DNA from: Allobosea lupini
GTDB lineage: Bacteria > Pseudomonadota > Alphaproteobacteria > Rhizobiales > Beijerinckiaceae
Reading direction: 5' to 3'
Assembly (NCBI RefSeq): GCF_900109525.1
Contig: NZ_FOAN01000003.1
Coordinates: 62,001 to 126,000 of the forward strand
Length of the DNA stretch: 64,000 nt
Both the position numbers and the translations under genes were made by a program. Shown piece by piece: positions 17,369-25,991 of the stretch (its first letter is position 1; each line of letters opens with the position of its first letter). The notes under the pieces are model-generated. The model had not been told where the DNA came from. It searched no databases and saw only the letters and a list, made by a program, of their open reading frames with translations.

Positions 17369-18358
17369 TCAGCTCGCATTGCGCTTGCGCAGGCTTTCCT
17401 CCCAGGCGAGCGCTTGTGTCACGATCTGCGTGAGGTCGTCATGCTCCGGCTGCCAGCCGAGTTCGGCGCGAATGCGATCGGCCTTGGCGACCAGAGCGGC
17501 CGGGTCGCCGGGGCGGCGCGGCGAGAGCCGGACGGGGAAATCGACGCCGGAGACGTCTTTCACCACCTCGACCACTTCCTTGACCGAATAGCCGCGGCCA
17601 TAGCCGCAGTTCAGCGTCAGATTGCCGCCACCGGCGCGCAAATGGTCGAGCGCGGCGAGATGGGCGCGGGCAAGGTCGGTGACGTGGATGTAGTCGCGCA
17701 CGCAGGTGCCGTCGGGTGTCGCGTAGTCGGTGCCGAAGATATCGAGCCCGGCGCGCTGGCCGAGCGCCGCCTGGCTCGCGACCTTGATCAGATGGGTGGC
17801 AGTGGCGCTGGACTGCCCGGAGCGGCCCTTGGGATCGGCGCCGGCGACGTTGAAATAGCGCAGGGCGACATAGGTCAGGCCATGGGCGCGGGCGACGTCG
17901 CCGAGCATCCACTCGCTCATCAGCTTGGAGCGGCCATAGGGATTGATCGGATTGAGGGCGATCTCCTCCGGCACCGGCGAGACCGGCGGCTCGCCATAGA
18001 CGGCAGCGGTCGAGGAGAAGATCACATGCTTGACGCCGCCACGCACGGCGCTTTCCAAGAGGGCGCGCGTCTTGACGGTGTTGTTGTGGTAATAACCGAG
18101 CGGATCCGACACGGAATCCGGCACGACGATCTTGGCAGCGAAATGGGCAATCTCGGTGATGCCGTGCTCGGCAATGGTGCGCTCGACCACGGCCTGGTCG
18201 CCCATGTCGCCACGCACGAGCGTCGCTTCCTGCGGCACTGCCCACCAGAAGCCGGTCGAGAGATCGTCGAGCACGACGACCTTCTCGCCGCGGTCGAGCA
18301 GCTCGAGGACCATGTGGCTGCCGATATAGCCTGCGCCGCCCGAAACCAGAATCGCCAT
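17369..18358 (-). CDS. galE: UDP-glucose 4-epimerase GalE
   Basis: A 329-residue short-chain dehydrogenase/reductase-type epimerase interconverting UDP-glucose and UDP-galactose. NAD-binding GGAGYIGSH is at residue 9, the S-x24-YxxxK catalytic set is visible (SSTAAVYG then NPYGRSK), and GTCVRDYIHVTDLA is typical GalE sequence. ATG at 18358 follows GAGGAGACGAAG, a strong ribosome binding site, and a longer frame to 18463 has no family sequence. It is divergent from galU, so sugar-nucleotide supply genes are grouped here. Confidence 0.93.
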   Translation of the reverse strand: MAILVSGGAGYIGSHMVLELLDRGEKVVVLDDLSTGFWWAVPQEATLVRGDMGDQAVVERTIAEHGITEIAHFAAKIVVPDSVSDPLGYYHNNTVKTRALLESAVRGGVKHVIFSSTAAVYGEPPVSPVPEEIALNPINPYGRSKLMSEWMLGDVARAHGLTYVALRYFNVAGADPKGRSGQSSATATHLIKVASQAALGQRAGLDIFGTDYATPDGTCVRDYIHVTDLARAHLAALDHLRAGGGNLTLNCGYGRGYSVKEVVEVVKDVSGVDFPVRLSPRRPGDPAALVAKADRIRAELGWQPEHDDLTQIVTQALAWEESLRKRNAS

Positions 18359-18671
18359 CTTCGTCTCCTCGTCACGTGATCGGCATAATCCGGAATCACG
18401 ACAGTTCGATCCAGCCTCTCCGGCGCACATGGCTAATCTCGGGCGCGGCGCGAGTGAAGCCATGCAAGAATGATGACCAGGGCGGCAAAGTGCGCCAAAG
18501 GCATTGACGCATCGGCAAGGTCAGAATGGTATTCGAAGATGGGGCTGGCCCGGCTTTTGCCAGAATCGCGGGCCAGCCTTCAGCGGCCGGCATGAATGGG
18601 CGACGCCGGCTCTCCCCGAAGCCCTCCGATTTTCAGCAGGCGCGCGCCGGGCGCGCGCGAGATGGACGCGC
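18359..18671. other. galE-galU divergent intergenic region
   Basis: This 313-bp gap holds no convincing gene. It contains an inverted repeat at 18543-18578 (GGCTGGCCCG / CGGGCCAGCC, 16-base loop) and a GCGCGCGCC-rich self-complementary stretch at about 18641-18660 directly before the galU start, which could fold over its weak ribosome binding site. Promoters for both genes must lie here, but I cannot point to -35/-10 boxes. Confidence 0.5.
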
Positions 18672-19550
18672 ATGATCAAGAAAATCCGCAAGGCGGTCTT
18701 TCCCGTCGCTGGTCTCGGCACCCGCTTCCTGCCTGCCACCAAGGCGATCCCGAAGGAGATGCTGACCATCGTCGACCGGCCGGTCGTCCAGCACGTGGTC
18801 GACGAGGCGCGCGCTGCCGGGATCGAGCATTTTGTCTTCGTGACCGGGCGCAACAAGGCCGTGATCGAGGACCATTTCGACATGGCCTACGAGCTCGACG
18901 ACACGCTGGCCAAGCGTGGCAAGACCAAGGAGCTGGAGGCGCTCAAGCACGATCTGCCGGCCGCCGGCGCAGCGAGCTTCACCCGCCAGCAGGCGCCGCT
19001 CGGCCTCGGACATGCCGTCTGGTGCGCCCGCGAGATCGTCGGCGACGAGCCGTTCGCACTGCTGCTGCCGGACATGCTGCACCATGGGGCGGGCAAGGGC
19101 TGCCTCGCCGAGATGATCGCGGCCTATGAGGAGCATGGCGGCAACCACATTGCGGTGGCGCCGGTGCCGGACGACCAGACCCATCAATACGGCATCGTCG
19201 GCGTTGCCGACGCCAAGGCCAAGGTCTCGCAGATCAGCAAGATGGTCGAGAAGCCGCCCAAAGGCACGGCGCCATCGAACCTGCACATCACCGGCCGCTA
19301 CATCCTGCAGCCGACGATCTTCGACCTGCTCGCCAAGCAGGAGAAGGGCGCTGGCAACGAGATCCAGCTCACGGATTCGATGATCGCGCTGGCGCAGCAG
19401 GAAAAATTCTTCGCCGTGCGCTTCGACGGCGACATCTACGACACCGGCTCGAAGATCGGCTTCCTCAGCGCCAATGTCGCCTATGCGCTGGAGCGCGGCG
19501 ATCTCGGTCCGCAATTGCGGGCCGAGATCGAGCGGCTGCTGAAGAAATAG
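18672..19550 (+). CDS. galU: UTP-glucose-1-phosphate uridylyltransferase GalU
   Basis: A 292-residue nucleotidyltransferase making UDP-glucose from UTP and glucose 1-phosphate. The N-terminal [18 protein letters not shown] is the nucleotide-binding motif, [17 protein letters not shown] follows, and later [22 protein letters not shown] and DTGSKIGFL match GalU. The ATG at 18672 gives [14 protein letters not shown], the usual family start. A strong terminator follows at 19561. Confidence 0.95.
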   Translation: MIKKIRKAVFPVAGLGTRFLPATKAIPKEMLTIVDRPVVQHVVDEARAAGIEHFVFVTGRNKAVIEDHFDMAYELDDTLAKRGKTKELEALKHDLPAAGAASFTRQQAPLGLGHAVWCAREIVGDEPFALLLPDMLHHGAGKGCLAEMIAAYEEHGGNHIAVAPVPDDQTHQYGIVGVADAKAKVSQISKMVEKPPKGTAPSNLHITGRYILQPTIFDLLAKQEKGAGNEIQLTDSMIALAQQEKFFAVRFDGDIYDTGSKIGFLSANVAYALERGDLGPQLRAEIERLLKK

Positions 19551-19560
19551 AAAACGCCGA

Positions 19561-19591
19561 CGCCATGGCCGGGGTCAGCCCGGCCATGGCG
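19561..19591. terminator. Strong hairpin terminator between galU and ppa
   Basis: A perfect 13-bp stem (CGCCATGGCCGGG / CCCGGCCATGGCG) with loop GTCAG is followed on the plus strand by CTTTTCTC. It lies between the convergent galU and ppa stops and would act as the rho-independent terminator of galU, possibly of ppa as well. Confidence 0.85.
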
Positions 19592-19611
19592 CTTTTCTCA
19601 ATGACAGGGGA

Positions 19612-20151
19612 TCAGCCCGACTTGGCCTTCTTGGCCCGCTCGATCGCCTCGACGATCAGCTGCTTGGCCTTGGCGGCGTCGCCCCAGCCGGTGAGCTTCA
19701 CCCACTTGCCGGGTTCCAGGTCCTTGTAGTGCTCGAAGAAGTGCTGGATCTGGTCGAGCGTGATCTGCGGCAGATCGGTGTAGTTCGTGACGTTCTCGTA
19801 GCGCTTGGTCAGCTTGGGGACCGGCACGGCGATGATCTTCTCGTCGCCGCCGCCCTCGTCTTCCATCATCATCACGCCGATCGGGCGGACCGCGATGTAG
19901 GACCCCGGCACCAGCGGGCGGGTATTGGCGACGAGCACGTCGCAGGGATCGCCGTCTTCCGACAGCGTATGGGGGATGAAGCCGTAATTCCCGGGATAGC
20001 GCATCGGCGTATAGAGGAAGCGGTCGACGAAGAGCGTGCCGGCTTCCTTGTCCATCTCGTATTTGATCGGTTCGCCGCCGATCGCGACTTCGATGACGAC
20101 GTTGACCTCGTCCGGGGGGTTCTTGCCGATGGCGATGGCGTCGAGCCGCAT
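19612..20151 (-). CDS. ppa: Inorganic pyrophosphatase
   Basis: A 179-residue family I soluble pyrophosphatase hydrolysing PPi in the cytoplasm. The signature [10 protein letters not shown] carries the metal-binding Asp residues; [30 protein letters not shown] and KRYENVTNY agree with the family. Length is normal for bacteria. Its promoter region (20152-20293) is shared with the divergent phosphatase gene. Confidence 0.95.
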   Translation of the reverse strand: MRLDAIAIGKNPPDEVNVVIEVAIGGEPIKYEMDKEAGTLFVDRFLYTPMRYPGNYGFIPHTLSEDGDPCDVLVANTRPLVPGSYIAVRPIGVMMMEDEGGGDEKIIAVPVPKLTKRYENVTNYTDLPQITLDQIQHFFEHYKDLEPGKWVKLTGWGDAAKAKQLIVEAIERAKKAKSG

Positions 20152-20293
20152 GTACCTGACCTATCGATGATAAAACTTCGGCGGCGTTATGCGCGGTTGC
20201 GGCGCAAAGGCCAAGCCCGGCTTTTAGTCGGAGTTACCGATTTGCGCAGCAAGGCTCCCGCTGCTATCGGGCGGGCATGACAGGTGCGATCCC

Positions 20294-21016
20294 ATGCTGA
20301 ACCGCTGGCGGCGGCCGGAAGACCGCTATGCGAGGCGCATGGCTCGGATCGCGCGCTGGGATCGCCCTTTGCGCGGCCGGCTCGATCGCGCTCGCGCCTG
20401 GACCAATATGCTGCTGTCCGACCACGGCATCTTCCGGCTCGTCTATCTCAATGCGCACCGCATCACCCCGCAGCTCTGGCGCGCCGCCCAGCCGGCCCCG
20501 ACCGACATCGCCTGGTTCGCCCGCCAGGGCGTGAAGACGATCGTCAACCTGCGCGGCGGCCGCGAGCACGGCGCCTGGCCGCTGCAGAAGGAGGCCTGCG
20601 AGCGCCACGGCATCGCGCTGGTCGAATTCGTCCTGCGGTCGCGTGGCGCGCCGGACCGCGACACCCTTCTGGCTGCCCCCGCGTTCTTTGCGGGGTTGCA
20701 GACGCCTGCTCTGGTCCATTGTAAATCGGGCGCCGACCGGGCCGGTTTCTTCTCTGCGCTCTATCTGCTGATCCACGAGCGGCGGCCGCTCGCAGAGGCG
20801 ATGGCCGAGCTTTCGCTGCGCTACGGCCATTTCCGCTTCGCCAAGACCGGGATTCTCGACGCCTTCTTCGAGACCTATGCGCGCGAGGGCGCCAGCAAGG
20901 GCACGCCGTTCCTCGACTGGGTGGCGAAGGAGTACGATCCCGAGCGGCTCGAGCGCGAATTCAAGCCGGGCTTCTTCTCCTCGCTGCTCGCCGACCGGCT
21001 GATCCGGCGGGAATAG
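20294..21016 (+). CDS. Tyrosine/dual-specificity phosphatase-like protein
   Basis: A 240-residue protein with the cysteine phosphatase P-loop HCKSGADRAG (about residue 141; C and R of the CX5R motif present) and the preceding WRAAQPAPTDIAWFARQGVKTIVNLRG segment typical of bacterial dual-specificity-like phosphatases. It has no signal or membrane helix. The aspartate general acid is not clear by eye. Substrate is unknown. It ends just before a palindromic repeat. Confidence 0.8.
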   Translation: MLNRWRRPEDRYARRMARIARWDRPLRGRLDRARAWTNMLLSDHGIFRLVYLNAHRITPQLWRAAQPAPTDIAWFARQGVKTIVNLRGGREHGAWPLQKEACERHGIALVEFVLRSRGAPDRDTLLAAPAFFAGLQTPALVHCKSGADRAGFFSALYLLIHERRPLAEAMAELSLRYGHFRFAKTGILDAFFETYAREGASKGTPFLDWVAKEYDPERLEREFKPGFFSSLLADRLIRRE

Positions 21017-21019
21017 CCT

Positions 21020-21111
21020 CGAGCATTTTCGAGCGAAGTGGGCACCGGTTCGCGCGAAGAAAATGCGATAAGAGAAAGACTTAGAGCAATTCTGCGATTC
21101 GAAGAATTGCT
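21020..21111. repeat. Composite palindromic repeat, GAGCATTTTC-type plus small hairpin
   Basis: The first part (21020-21069) has CGAGCATTTTC and GAAAATGCG as outer arms around GCGAAGTGGGCACCGGTTCGCG, an arrangement I recall as very common between genes in Hyphomicrobiales. The second part (21085-21111) is a separate hairpin, AGCAATTCT / AGAATTGCT, with a 9-base loop. Together they separate two convergent genes and probably serve as transcript ends. Confidence 0.75.
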
Positions 21112-21118
21112 GAATAGC

Positions 21119-22561
21119 CTAGCTTGGGTTGGCCAATCGCTGGTCGCCGATCGCGGTCCATGTCAGGCGCAGATGCAGCAGCAGGCGCCCCAGCGAGATC
21201 AACCCGATCACCGCGAGCAGGGCGGGAGACAGGCTGCCGAACCCCCAGATCACGATCGCCGCGGCGGCCAGCGCCACCGCATTGGCCGTCATCTGGCTAT
21301 GCGGGCGGGAGGAGAAGGCGCCCATTTCCTGCAAGGGGCCGGCCAGGGCGCCGCTGCCATAGAACAGCGCCATGATCGCCATCACCTCGCCAATGCCGTC
21401 CCATTTGGTGCCGCTCAGGAGCAATTCGTCGGTGCTGACAGCGACGAAGGCGATCGCGGTAAAGAGCATCGCCACGATGGCCACCATCCCCAGGGTGACG
21501 AGGCGGGCTCGCTTCTGCTGATCGTGGCCGCGATGCCTGCGCAGATTGTTCATCACCAGCGGCGTCGTCACCGCGCCGAACATCTGCGCCGGCACGTCGA
21601 GCAGGCGCGTCGCCAGGGCGACATGGGCCGCCAGCACCGGGTTGCTCGACATCGGCAGCGCCAGCAGCGGCGCCGCCGAGAAGCCGAAGGAGAGCAGTGC
21701 CGAGGGCAGGAGGAAGGTCGGCGAGTTGCGCCATTGCCAGCCTGCCATGATCAGCTCGGTCAGCGACCAGCGCGCGGGATGCATCAGGCGCAGCAGCGAG
21801 TCGCGTCGGCGCCAGGCGAGATAGCACGCCGCGACGGCGTGGCCGAATGCGTCTGCGGCGAACAGGGCCAGAGATACCGGCCCGAGCGGCCAGATCAGCA
21901 GGATCATCATCCCTGGCTGGAGCAGCGCCTGGGCGATATTGGTGTTGCCGATCGTGGCGAAGTCGCCTTCCGCCGTGGCTTCGGCCAGCAGCAGCCGGAT
22001 CGCCGCCCGGCTCGCCAGCGAGATCAGGAACAGCGCGCCGAAGCCGCGCAGGATCCAGCCCTGCGCCGCTGCGAACAGGACCGCGATCACGGCCCCGGCG
22101 AGAAAGATCGTGCCGGTGGCGACCGCCAGGCGGAAGGCCCGGCCGAGCCGCAGCCGGTCGTTGTTCTGGAAGAACACCGCCTCGAACCGCAGCAGGACAG
22201 CGATCGAAGCCAGGTTCGCCAGGGCCGCGAAGATCGCGAAGTCGGCGAAGACCTTGGGTGGACACAGGGCGGCGGCCAGCAGCAGCCCCCAGACCGACAG
22301 GAGGCGCGCCTGCACGAAGCGCAGCGCCAGCATCACCCCGTTGCGGAAGCCCGCGTGCTTGGCGAGCGATGACAGCCCTGCTATGGGGCCGGCTGCGGAC
22401 GCCGGCCCGATCAGGTCCTTGGCGAGGCTGACCCGTGTCAGGGCGAGCTGTGCCGCCATCGCAGCGTCCTCAGCCGGAGTCTCGGGCAGGCCGTCTGCGC
22501 CGGCCGGCCGGCCGTGGCGCTCACCTGTCGGAGGCCGTGCGCGATCAACGGTGTCGATCAC
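21119..22561 (-). CDS. Wzx/PST-like polysaccharide flippase-type membrane protein
   Basis: A 480-residue protein with about twelve hydrophobic segments after a roughly 70-residue soluble N-terminus. The overall plan and phrases such as FADFAIFAALANLASIAVLLRFEAVFFQNND resemble the MOP-type O-antigen/exopolysaccharide flippases, where FEAVFF-like text marks the second helix. The start is GTG at 22561 preceded by GGAG; ATG at 22459 is an alternative. No glycosyltransferases are adjacent, so what it moves is unknown. galE and galU nearby could supply sugar nucleotides. Confidence 0.65.
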   Translation of the reverse strand: MIDTVDRARPPTGERHGRPAGADGLPETPAEDAAMAAQLALTRVSLAKDLIGPASAAGPIAGLSSLAKHAGFRNGVMLALRFVQARLLSVWGLLLAAALCPPKVFADFAIFAALANLASIAVLLRFEAVFFQNNDRLRLGRAFRLAVATGTIFLAGAVIAVLFAAAQGWILRGFGALFLISLASRAAIRLLLAEATAEGDFATIGNTNIAQALLQPGMMILLIWPLGPVSLALFAADAFGHAVAACYLAWRRRDSLLRLMHPARWSLTELIMAGWQWRNSPTFLLPSALLSFGFSAAPLLALPMSSNPVLAAHVALATRLLDVPAQMFGAVTTPLVMNNLRRHRGHDQQKRARLVTLGMVAIVAMLFTAIAFVAVSTDELLLSGTKWDGIGEVMAIMALFYGSGALAGPLQEMGAFSSRPHSQMTANAVALAAAAIVIWGFGSLSPALLAVIGLISLGRLLLHLRLTWTAIGDQRLANPS

Positions 22562-22742
22562 GTCACTTGTCTCCGCAGCCAGAAAGCTGCGCTTCTATGG
22601 TTAACGCTTGGTAAATTCTCGATCTTTCGCGATATTTCAGGCCCCGCTCACCCGATATGGCGGTGCTTGTGGCGGAAGCGTGGCGACTGACGTCATTTGT
22701 CAGCGATCAGCCTGCGGCCATGCGCATGCTGCGTGACGAGAA

Positions 22743-22768
22743 AGCCCCCGCCGGGGATGGCGGAGGCT
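22743..22768 (-). terminator. Terminator of the hutX-hmuQ operon
   Basis: On the minus strand AGCCTCCGCC, loop ATCCCC, GGCGGGGGCT, then TTTCTCG: a 10-bp stem with one T-G pair and a short T-run, 36 bp after the hutX stop. The rest of the 22562-22803 gap shows no gene. Confidence 0.7.
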
Positions 22769-22803
22769 CGGATCAATTGCCCGTCAGCCGGAGTCGGTCG
22801 GTC

Positions 22804-23334
22804 TCAGGCGAAGTCGCGCTTCAGCGCCTCGAAGCGTGCGACCTGATCGGGCAGGAGCTCGCGCGCCGCATCGCGGCGGACGAAGACCTTGAACATCGCC
22901 TCGCCGGCACCATTGAAGAATTGCACCGAGCAGGAGCGGCGGCCGTGGAACTGCCGGTCGACGAGATAGATCGCCCTGCAGTTGCCGGCCTTGATATGAC
23001 CGCCGATCGGGCTGTCGCCATGGATGTTGTAATAGCCGTGGCCGAACGAGCCGAACGGCAGCGAGCCCTCGCATTCCAGCACGATGTCGGGCGTGTGCAC
23101 GATGAAGAGCACCGTGCCCCAGGTCGCAAGCTCCCGCCAGAGCGCCTCGAAGCGCTCCGCCGCGATGAAGCGGCGCTGCTCTTCCGGGGTGACCTCGAGC
23201 ACGGCTAGGGTGGAGACGCCATGCTCGCGCGCGACCGCCTCGATCACGCCGTCCGGCTTGGCGGCGAGCGCCGCCCGGACCTTCGCCATGGCTTCGGCGG
23301 GAGCAGGCGGTGCCAATGTCTCGGCAAACGACAT
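22804..23334 (-). CDS. hutX: Heme utilization carrier protein HutX
   Basis: A 176-residue HutX/HuvX (ChuX-like) cytosolic heme-carrier protein. The segment GTVLFIVHTPDIVLECEGSLPFGSFGHGYYNIHGDSPIGGHIKAGNCRAIYLVDRQFHGRRS matches the family, including the IGGHI and FFNGAGEAMFKVFVRRD stretches. It accepts imported heme and may hand it to the degrading monooxygenase encoded 13 bp upstream in the same operon. The ATG is at 23334. Confidence 0.88.
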   Translation of the reverse strand: MSFAETLAPPAPAEAMAKVRAALAAKPDGVIEAVAREHGVSTLAVLEVTPEEQRRFIAAERFEALWRELATWGTVLFIVHTPDIVLECEGSLPFGSFGHGYYNIHGDSPIGGHIKAGNCRAIYLVDRQFHGRRSCSVQFFNGAGEAMFKVFVRRDAARELLPDQVARFEALKRDFA

Positions 23335-23347
23335 CGTGATCAGCCTC

Positions 23348-23695
23348 TCACTCGGCCGCCTGGCGCGGCAGATGCGGATTGTGCTCGGTCAGGATCGTCT
23401 CGAAGCCTTCGAATTCGGGATGGCCGAGATAGAGCGGCGTCGGCCGCGGCTGGCCGGCATTGCGGTGCGACTCGCGGAACTGGTCCGACTTGGTCCAGGC
23501 GGTGAAATCGTCCTTCGAGGCCCAGGTCGTATGCGAGGAGTAGAGGGTGTGATCCTCCTTCTCCGGCCCCTTGAGCAGATGGAAGGCGATGAAGCCCTTC
23601 ATCTCATCGAGGCGAGTCTTGCGCGAGGACCAGACCGTCTCGAAGGCCTCCTCCTCACCCTTGACGACCTTGAAGCGGTTCATGGCGATGAACAT
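23348..23695 (-). CDS. hmuQ: Heme-degrading monooxygenase (HmuQ/IsdG-type ABM domain)
   Basis: A 115-residue antibiotic-biosynthesis-monooxygenase-fold protein. MFIAMNRFKVVKGEEEAFETVW begins the ferredoxin-like fold; FHLLKGPEKEDHTLYSSHTTWASKDDFTAWTKSDQFRESHRNA carries the Asn/Trp/His pattern expected of IsdG/HmuQ enzymes, which open the heme ring and release iron. ATG at 23695 follows GAGGATTT; a TTG at 23719 is less likely. First gene of the hmuQ-hutX operon, divergent from hmuTUV. Confidence 0.82.
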   Translation of the reverse strand: MFIAMNRFKVVKGEEEAFETVWSSRKTRLDEMKGFIAFHLLKGPEKEDHTLYSSHTTWASKDDFTAWTKSDQFRESHRNAGQPRPTPLYLGHPEFEGFETILTEHNPHLPRQAAE

Positions 23696-23807
23696 CGGGA
23701 AATCCTCGGCGATTTGCAAAAGCGTGATGGTCCGGCAGCTTGCGCCGCTCTTGACCCTCCTTAGTAAAGCTGCATATCACCGTCAATAACGGCTCCAATA
23801 ATCGTTG

Positions 23808-23824
23808 TTTTGAATGATTATAAA
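23808..23824. promoter_or_regulatory. Irr-type iron control element (ICE-like) in heme locus
   Basis: TTTTGAATGATTATAAA has half-sites TTTTGAA and TTATAAA separated by three bases, each one base away from the TTTAGAA-N3-TTCTAAA box of rhizobial Irr. It lies in the AT-rich gap between divergent hmuQ-hutX and hmuTUV. The regulator gene is not in the window, so the assignment is by similarity only. Confidence 0.6.
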
Positions 23825-23829
23825 AGAGC

Positions 23830-23844
23830 CATTACTTTGTAATG
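23830..23844. promoter_or_regulatory. Perfect inverted repeat in heme promoter region
   Basis: CATTACTTTGTAATG is a perfect 6-3-6 palindrome, five bases downstream of the ICE-like box. It could be a second operator or part of the hmuT promoter. I do not recognise its regulator. Confidence 0.4.
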
Positions 23845-23908
23845 ACTTCAGTGTAGCTGGGCGTTGCGAGCGCTTCTGCTGCGCGTCGTCGCACGCACGA
23901 GATCGATC

Positions 23909-24880
23909 ATGGGCACGCTGCAAGCGCCTTCATCCGCTCCGCTCGCAGGCTTCAGGGCCAAGCGCCTCGGCCGGGAGATCGCGGCTGCTGCGGTCGTGTC
24001 CCTGCTGGCGCTGGGCGGCCTCTCCGGGTCGCTGGAGTCGCTGGCCGTCGTCGCTCCCGCCCAGGCGCAGGCCGCCGAGCGTATCGTCGCTGCCGGCGGC
24101 GTCGTCACCGAGGTGCTCTATGCGCTCGGCCAGCAGGACAAGGTCGTCGGCGTCGACACCACCAGCCAGTGGCCGCCGGACGCGCTGAAGGACAAGAAGA
24201 GCGTCGGCTATGTCCGGGCGCTCTCGGCCGAGGGCGTGCTGTCGCTGAAACCCTCGCAGGTGATCGCGGCTGAAGGCGCCGGTCCGCCAGACGCGCTCGC
24301 TCTGCTCAAGGAATCCGGCACGCCGATCACGATGATCCCCGAGGCGCTTTCTCCGGAGGCAGTCGTTGGCAAGATCGCGGCGATCGGCAAGGCCGCCGGT
24401 GTCGCCGAGCCGGCGCAGCAACTCGCCGCCGCAGTGAAAGGGCGCTTCCAAGAGCTCGACAAGCTGCGCTCTGGCCTGCCCGGGCAGAAGCGCGTCCTGT
24501 TCGTGCTCTCGCTGCAGAACGGGCGCACCCTGGTCGGTGGCAGGGCCACCACGGCCGATGCGATCATCGCGCTCGCCGGTGGCGTCAATGCCGCCAGCGC
24601 CGTCGAAGGCTTCAAGCCGATGACCGACGAGGCGATCATCACCGCAGCGCCCGATGTCGTGCTGATGATGCGCCATTCCAGCGCCCACAATGCCGGCCCC
24701 GACGAGCTCTTCGCCATGCCGGCCTTCTCGGAGACACCGGCGGCGAAGCAGAAGGCGCTGATCCGGATGGACGGGCTCTATCTGCTCGGCTTCGGGCCTC
24801 GGACCCCGAACGCGGCGCGCGACCTGATGGCCGAACTCTATCCCGAAGCCAAGGTCGCCCAGCTTTCCGCCGCCAAATGA
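23909..24880 (+). CDS. hmuT: Heme ABC transporter substrate-binding protein HmuT
   Basis: A 323-residue periplasmic heme-binding protein with a long basic N-terminus and signal peptide ending APAQAQAAE. The mature part starts RIVAAGGVVTEVLYALGQQDKVVGVDTTSQWP, the usual HmuT opening, followed by VGYVRALSAEGVLSLKPSQVIA. It passes heme to HmuUV. The start is uncertain: ATG at 23909 is used, with another at 23864. Its stop overlaps hmuU by ATGA. Confidence 0.88.
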   Translation: MGTLQAPSSAPLAGFRAKRLGREIAAAAVVSLLALGGLSGSLESLAVVAPAQAQAAERIVAAGGVVTEVLYALGQQDKVVGVDTTSQWPPDALKDKKSVGYVRALSAEGVLSLKPSQVIAAEGAGPPDALALLKESGTPITMIPEALSPEAVVGKIAAIGKAAGVAEPAQQLAAAVKGRFQELDKLRSGLPGQKRVLFVLSLQNGRTLVGGRATTADAIIALAGGVNAASAVEGFKPMTDEAIITAAPDVVLMMRHSSAHNAGPDELFAMPAFSETPAAKQKALIRMDGLYLLGFGPRTPNAARDLMAELYPEAKVAQLSAAK

Positions 24881-25989
24881 CGCTTGCCGTGAAGCAGCCC
24901 CTGAGTGCGAGTGCTGCGGCGCTGGCCGTGCTCACGGCCGGCCACCGCCGCAAGGGCGTCATCGCCGTCGCCGCGCTCGTCGGGCTCTGCCTGCTGTTGA
25001 TGCTGCTCTCGCTCGGGGCAGGGGCCTTCGCGATCGCGCCCGGCCGCGTCGCCGACATCCTGCTGGCGAAGCTCGGCTTCGGTCCGGCTGAGCTGCTGGG
25101 AAGCCGGGAGGCGCTGGTCGTGCTCAATATCCGCATGCCGCGCCTGCTGCTCGGCGCGCTGGTCGGGGCGGCGCTCGCGATCTCCGGCGCGCTGATGCAG
25201 GGCCTGTTCCGCAATCCGCTCGCCGATCCCGGCCTGGTCGGCGTCTCCGCCGGCGCCGGTCTCGCCGCCGCTGCGACCATCGTGCTCGGAGACCGCCTCC
25301 TCGCGGCCTTCGCGATGAAGCTGCCCTTCGCGGTGCTGCCTTTCGGAGCCTTTTTCGGCGGCCTCGTCTCGACGCTGGCGCTCTATCTGATCGCGACGCG
25401 CCAGGGCCGCACCTCGGTCGCGACCATGCTGCTCGCCGGTGTTGCGCTCGGCGCGCTCGCCGGCTCGCTCACCGGCCTGCTCGCCTTCGTCTCCGACGAC
25501 CGGCAATTGCGCGACCTGACCTTCTGGTCGCTGGGCAGCCTCGGCGGGGCGAGCTGGACCAAGCTCTCGGTGGTAGCGCCGATCGTGCTGCCGCTGCTCT
25601 TCGCCGTGCCCTTGCTGGCGCGCGGCCTCAACGCTCTGATGCTGGGTGAGGCCGAGGCCTATCATCTCGGCGTGCCCGTCCAGCGCATCAAGGCGCTCGC
25701 GATCCTGCTGGTCGCCCTCGCGGTCGGCGCCAGCGTTGCCGCAGCCGGCGTGATCGGCTTCGTCGGCATCGTCGTGCCGCATCTGATCCGGCTCTCGATC
25801 GGTCCCGATCACCGCCTGCTGCTGCCGCTCTCGGCGATCGGCGGCGCCGCCCTTCTGGTCGGCGCCGACATCATTGCCCGCCTCGTCGTCGTGCCGGCGG
25901 AATTGCCGATCGGCATCGTCACCGCCTTCATCGGCGCGCCCTTCTTCCTGTGGCTGCTGCTGCGCCGCGGCCGGATCGCGGAGCTCTGA
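24877..25989 (+). CDS. hmuU: Heme ABC transporter permease HmuU
   Basis: A 370-residue FecCD/BtuC-type permease with about ten helices. RMPRLLLGALVGAALAISGALMQGLFRNPLADPGLVGVSAGAG and AAGVIGFVGIVVPHLIRLSIGPDHRLLLPLSA are family hallmarks. It couples to HmuV and HmuT for heme import across the inner membrane. ATG overlaps the hmuT stop, showing translational coupling. Confidence 0.92.
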   Translation: MTLAVKQPLSASAAALAVLTAGHRRKGVIAVAALVGLCLLLMLLSLGAGAFAIAPGRVADILLAKLGFGPAELLGSREALVVLNIRMPRLLLGALVGAALAISGALMQGLFRNPLADPGLVGVSAGAGLAAAATIVLGDRLLAAFAMKLPFAVLPFGAFFGGLVSTLALYLIATRQGRTSVATMLLAGVALGALAGSLTGLLAFVSDDRQLRDLTFWSLGSLGGASWTKLSVVAPIVLPLLFAVPLLARGLNALMLGEAEAYHLGVPVQRIKALAILLVALAVGASVAAAGVIGFVGIVVPHLIRLSIGPDHRLLLPLSAIGGAALLVGADIIARLVVVPAELPIGIVTAFIGAPFFLWLLLRRGRIAEL

Positions 25990-25991
25990 GC

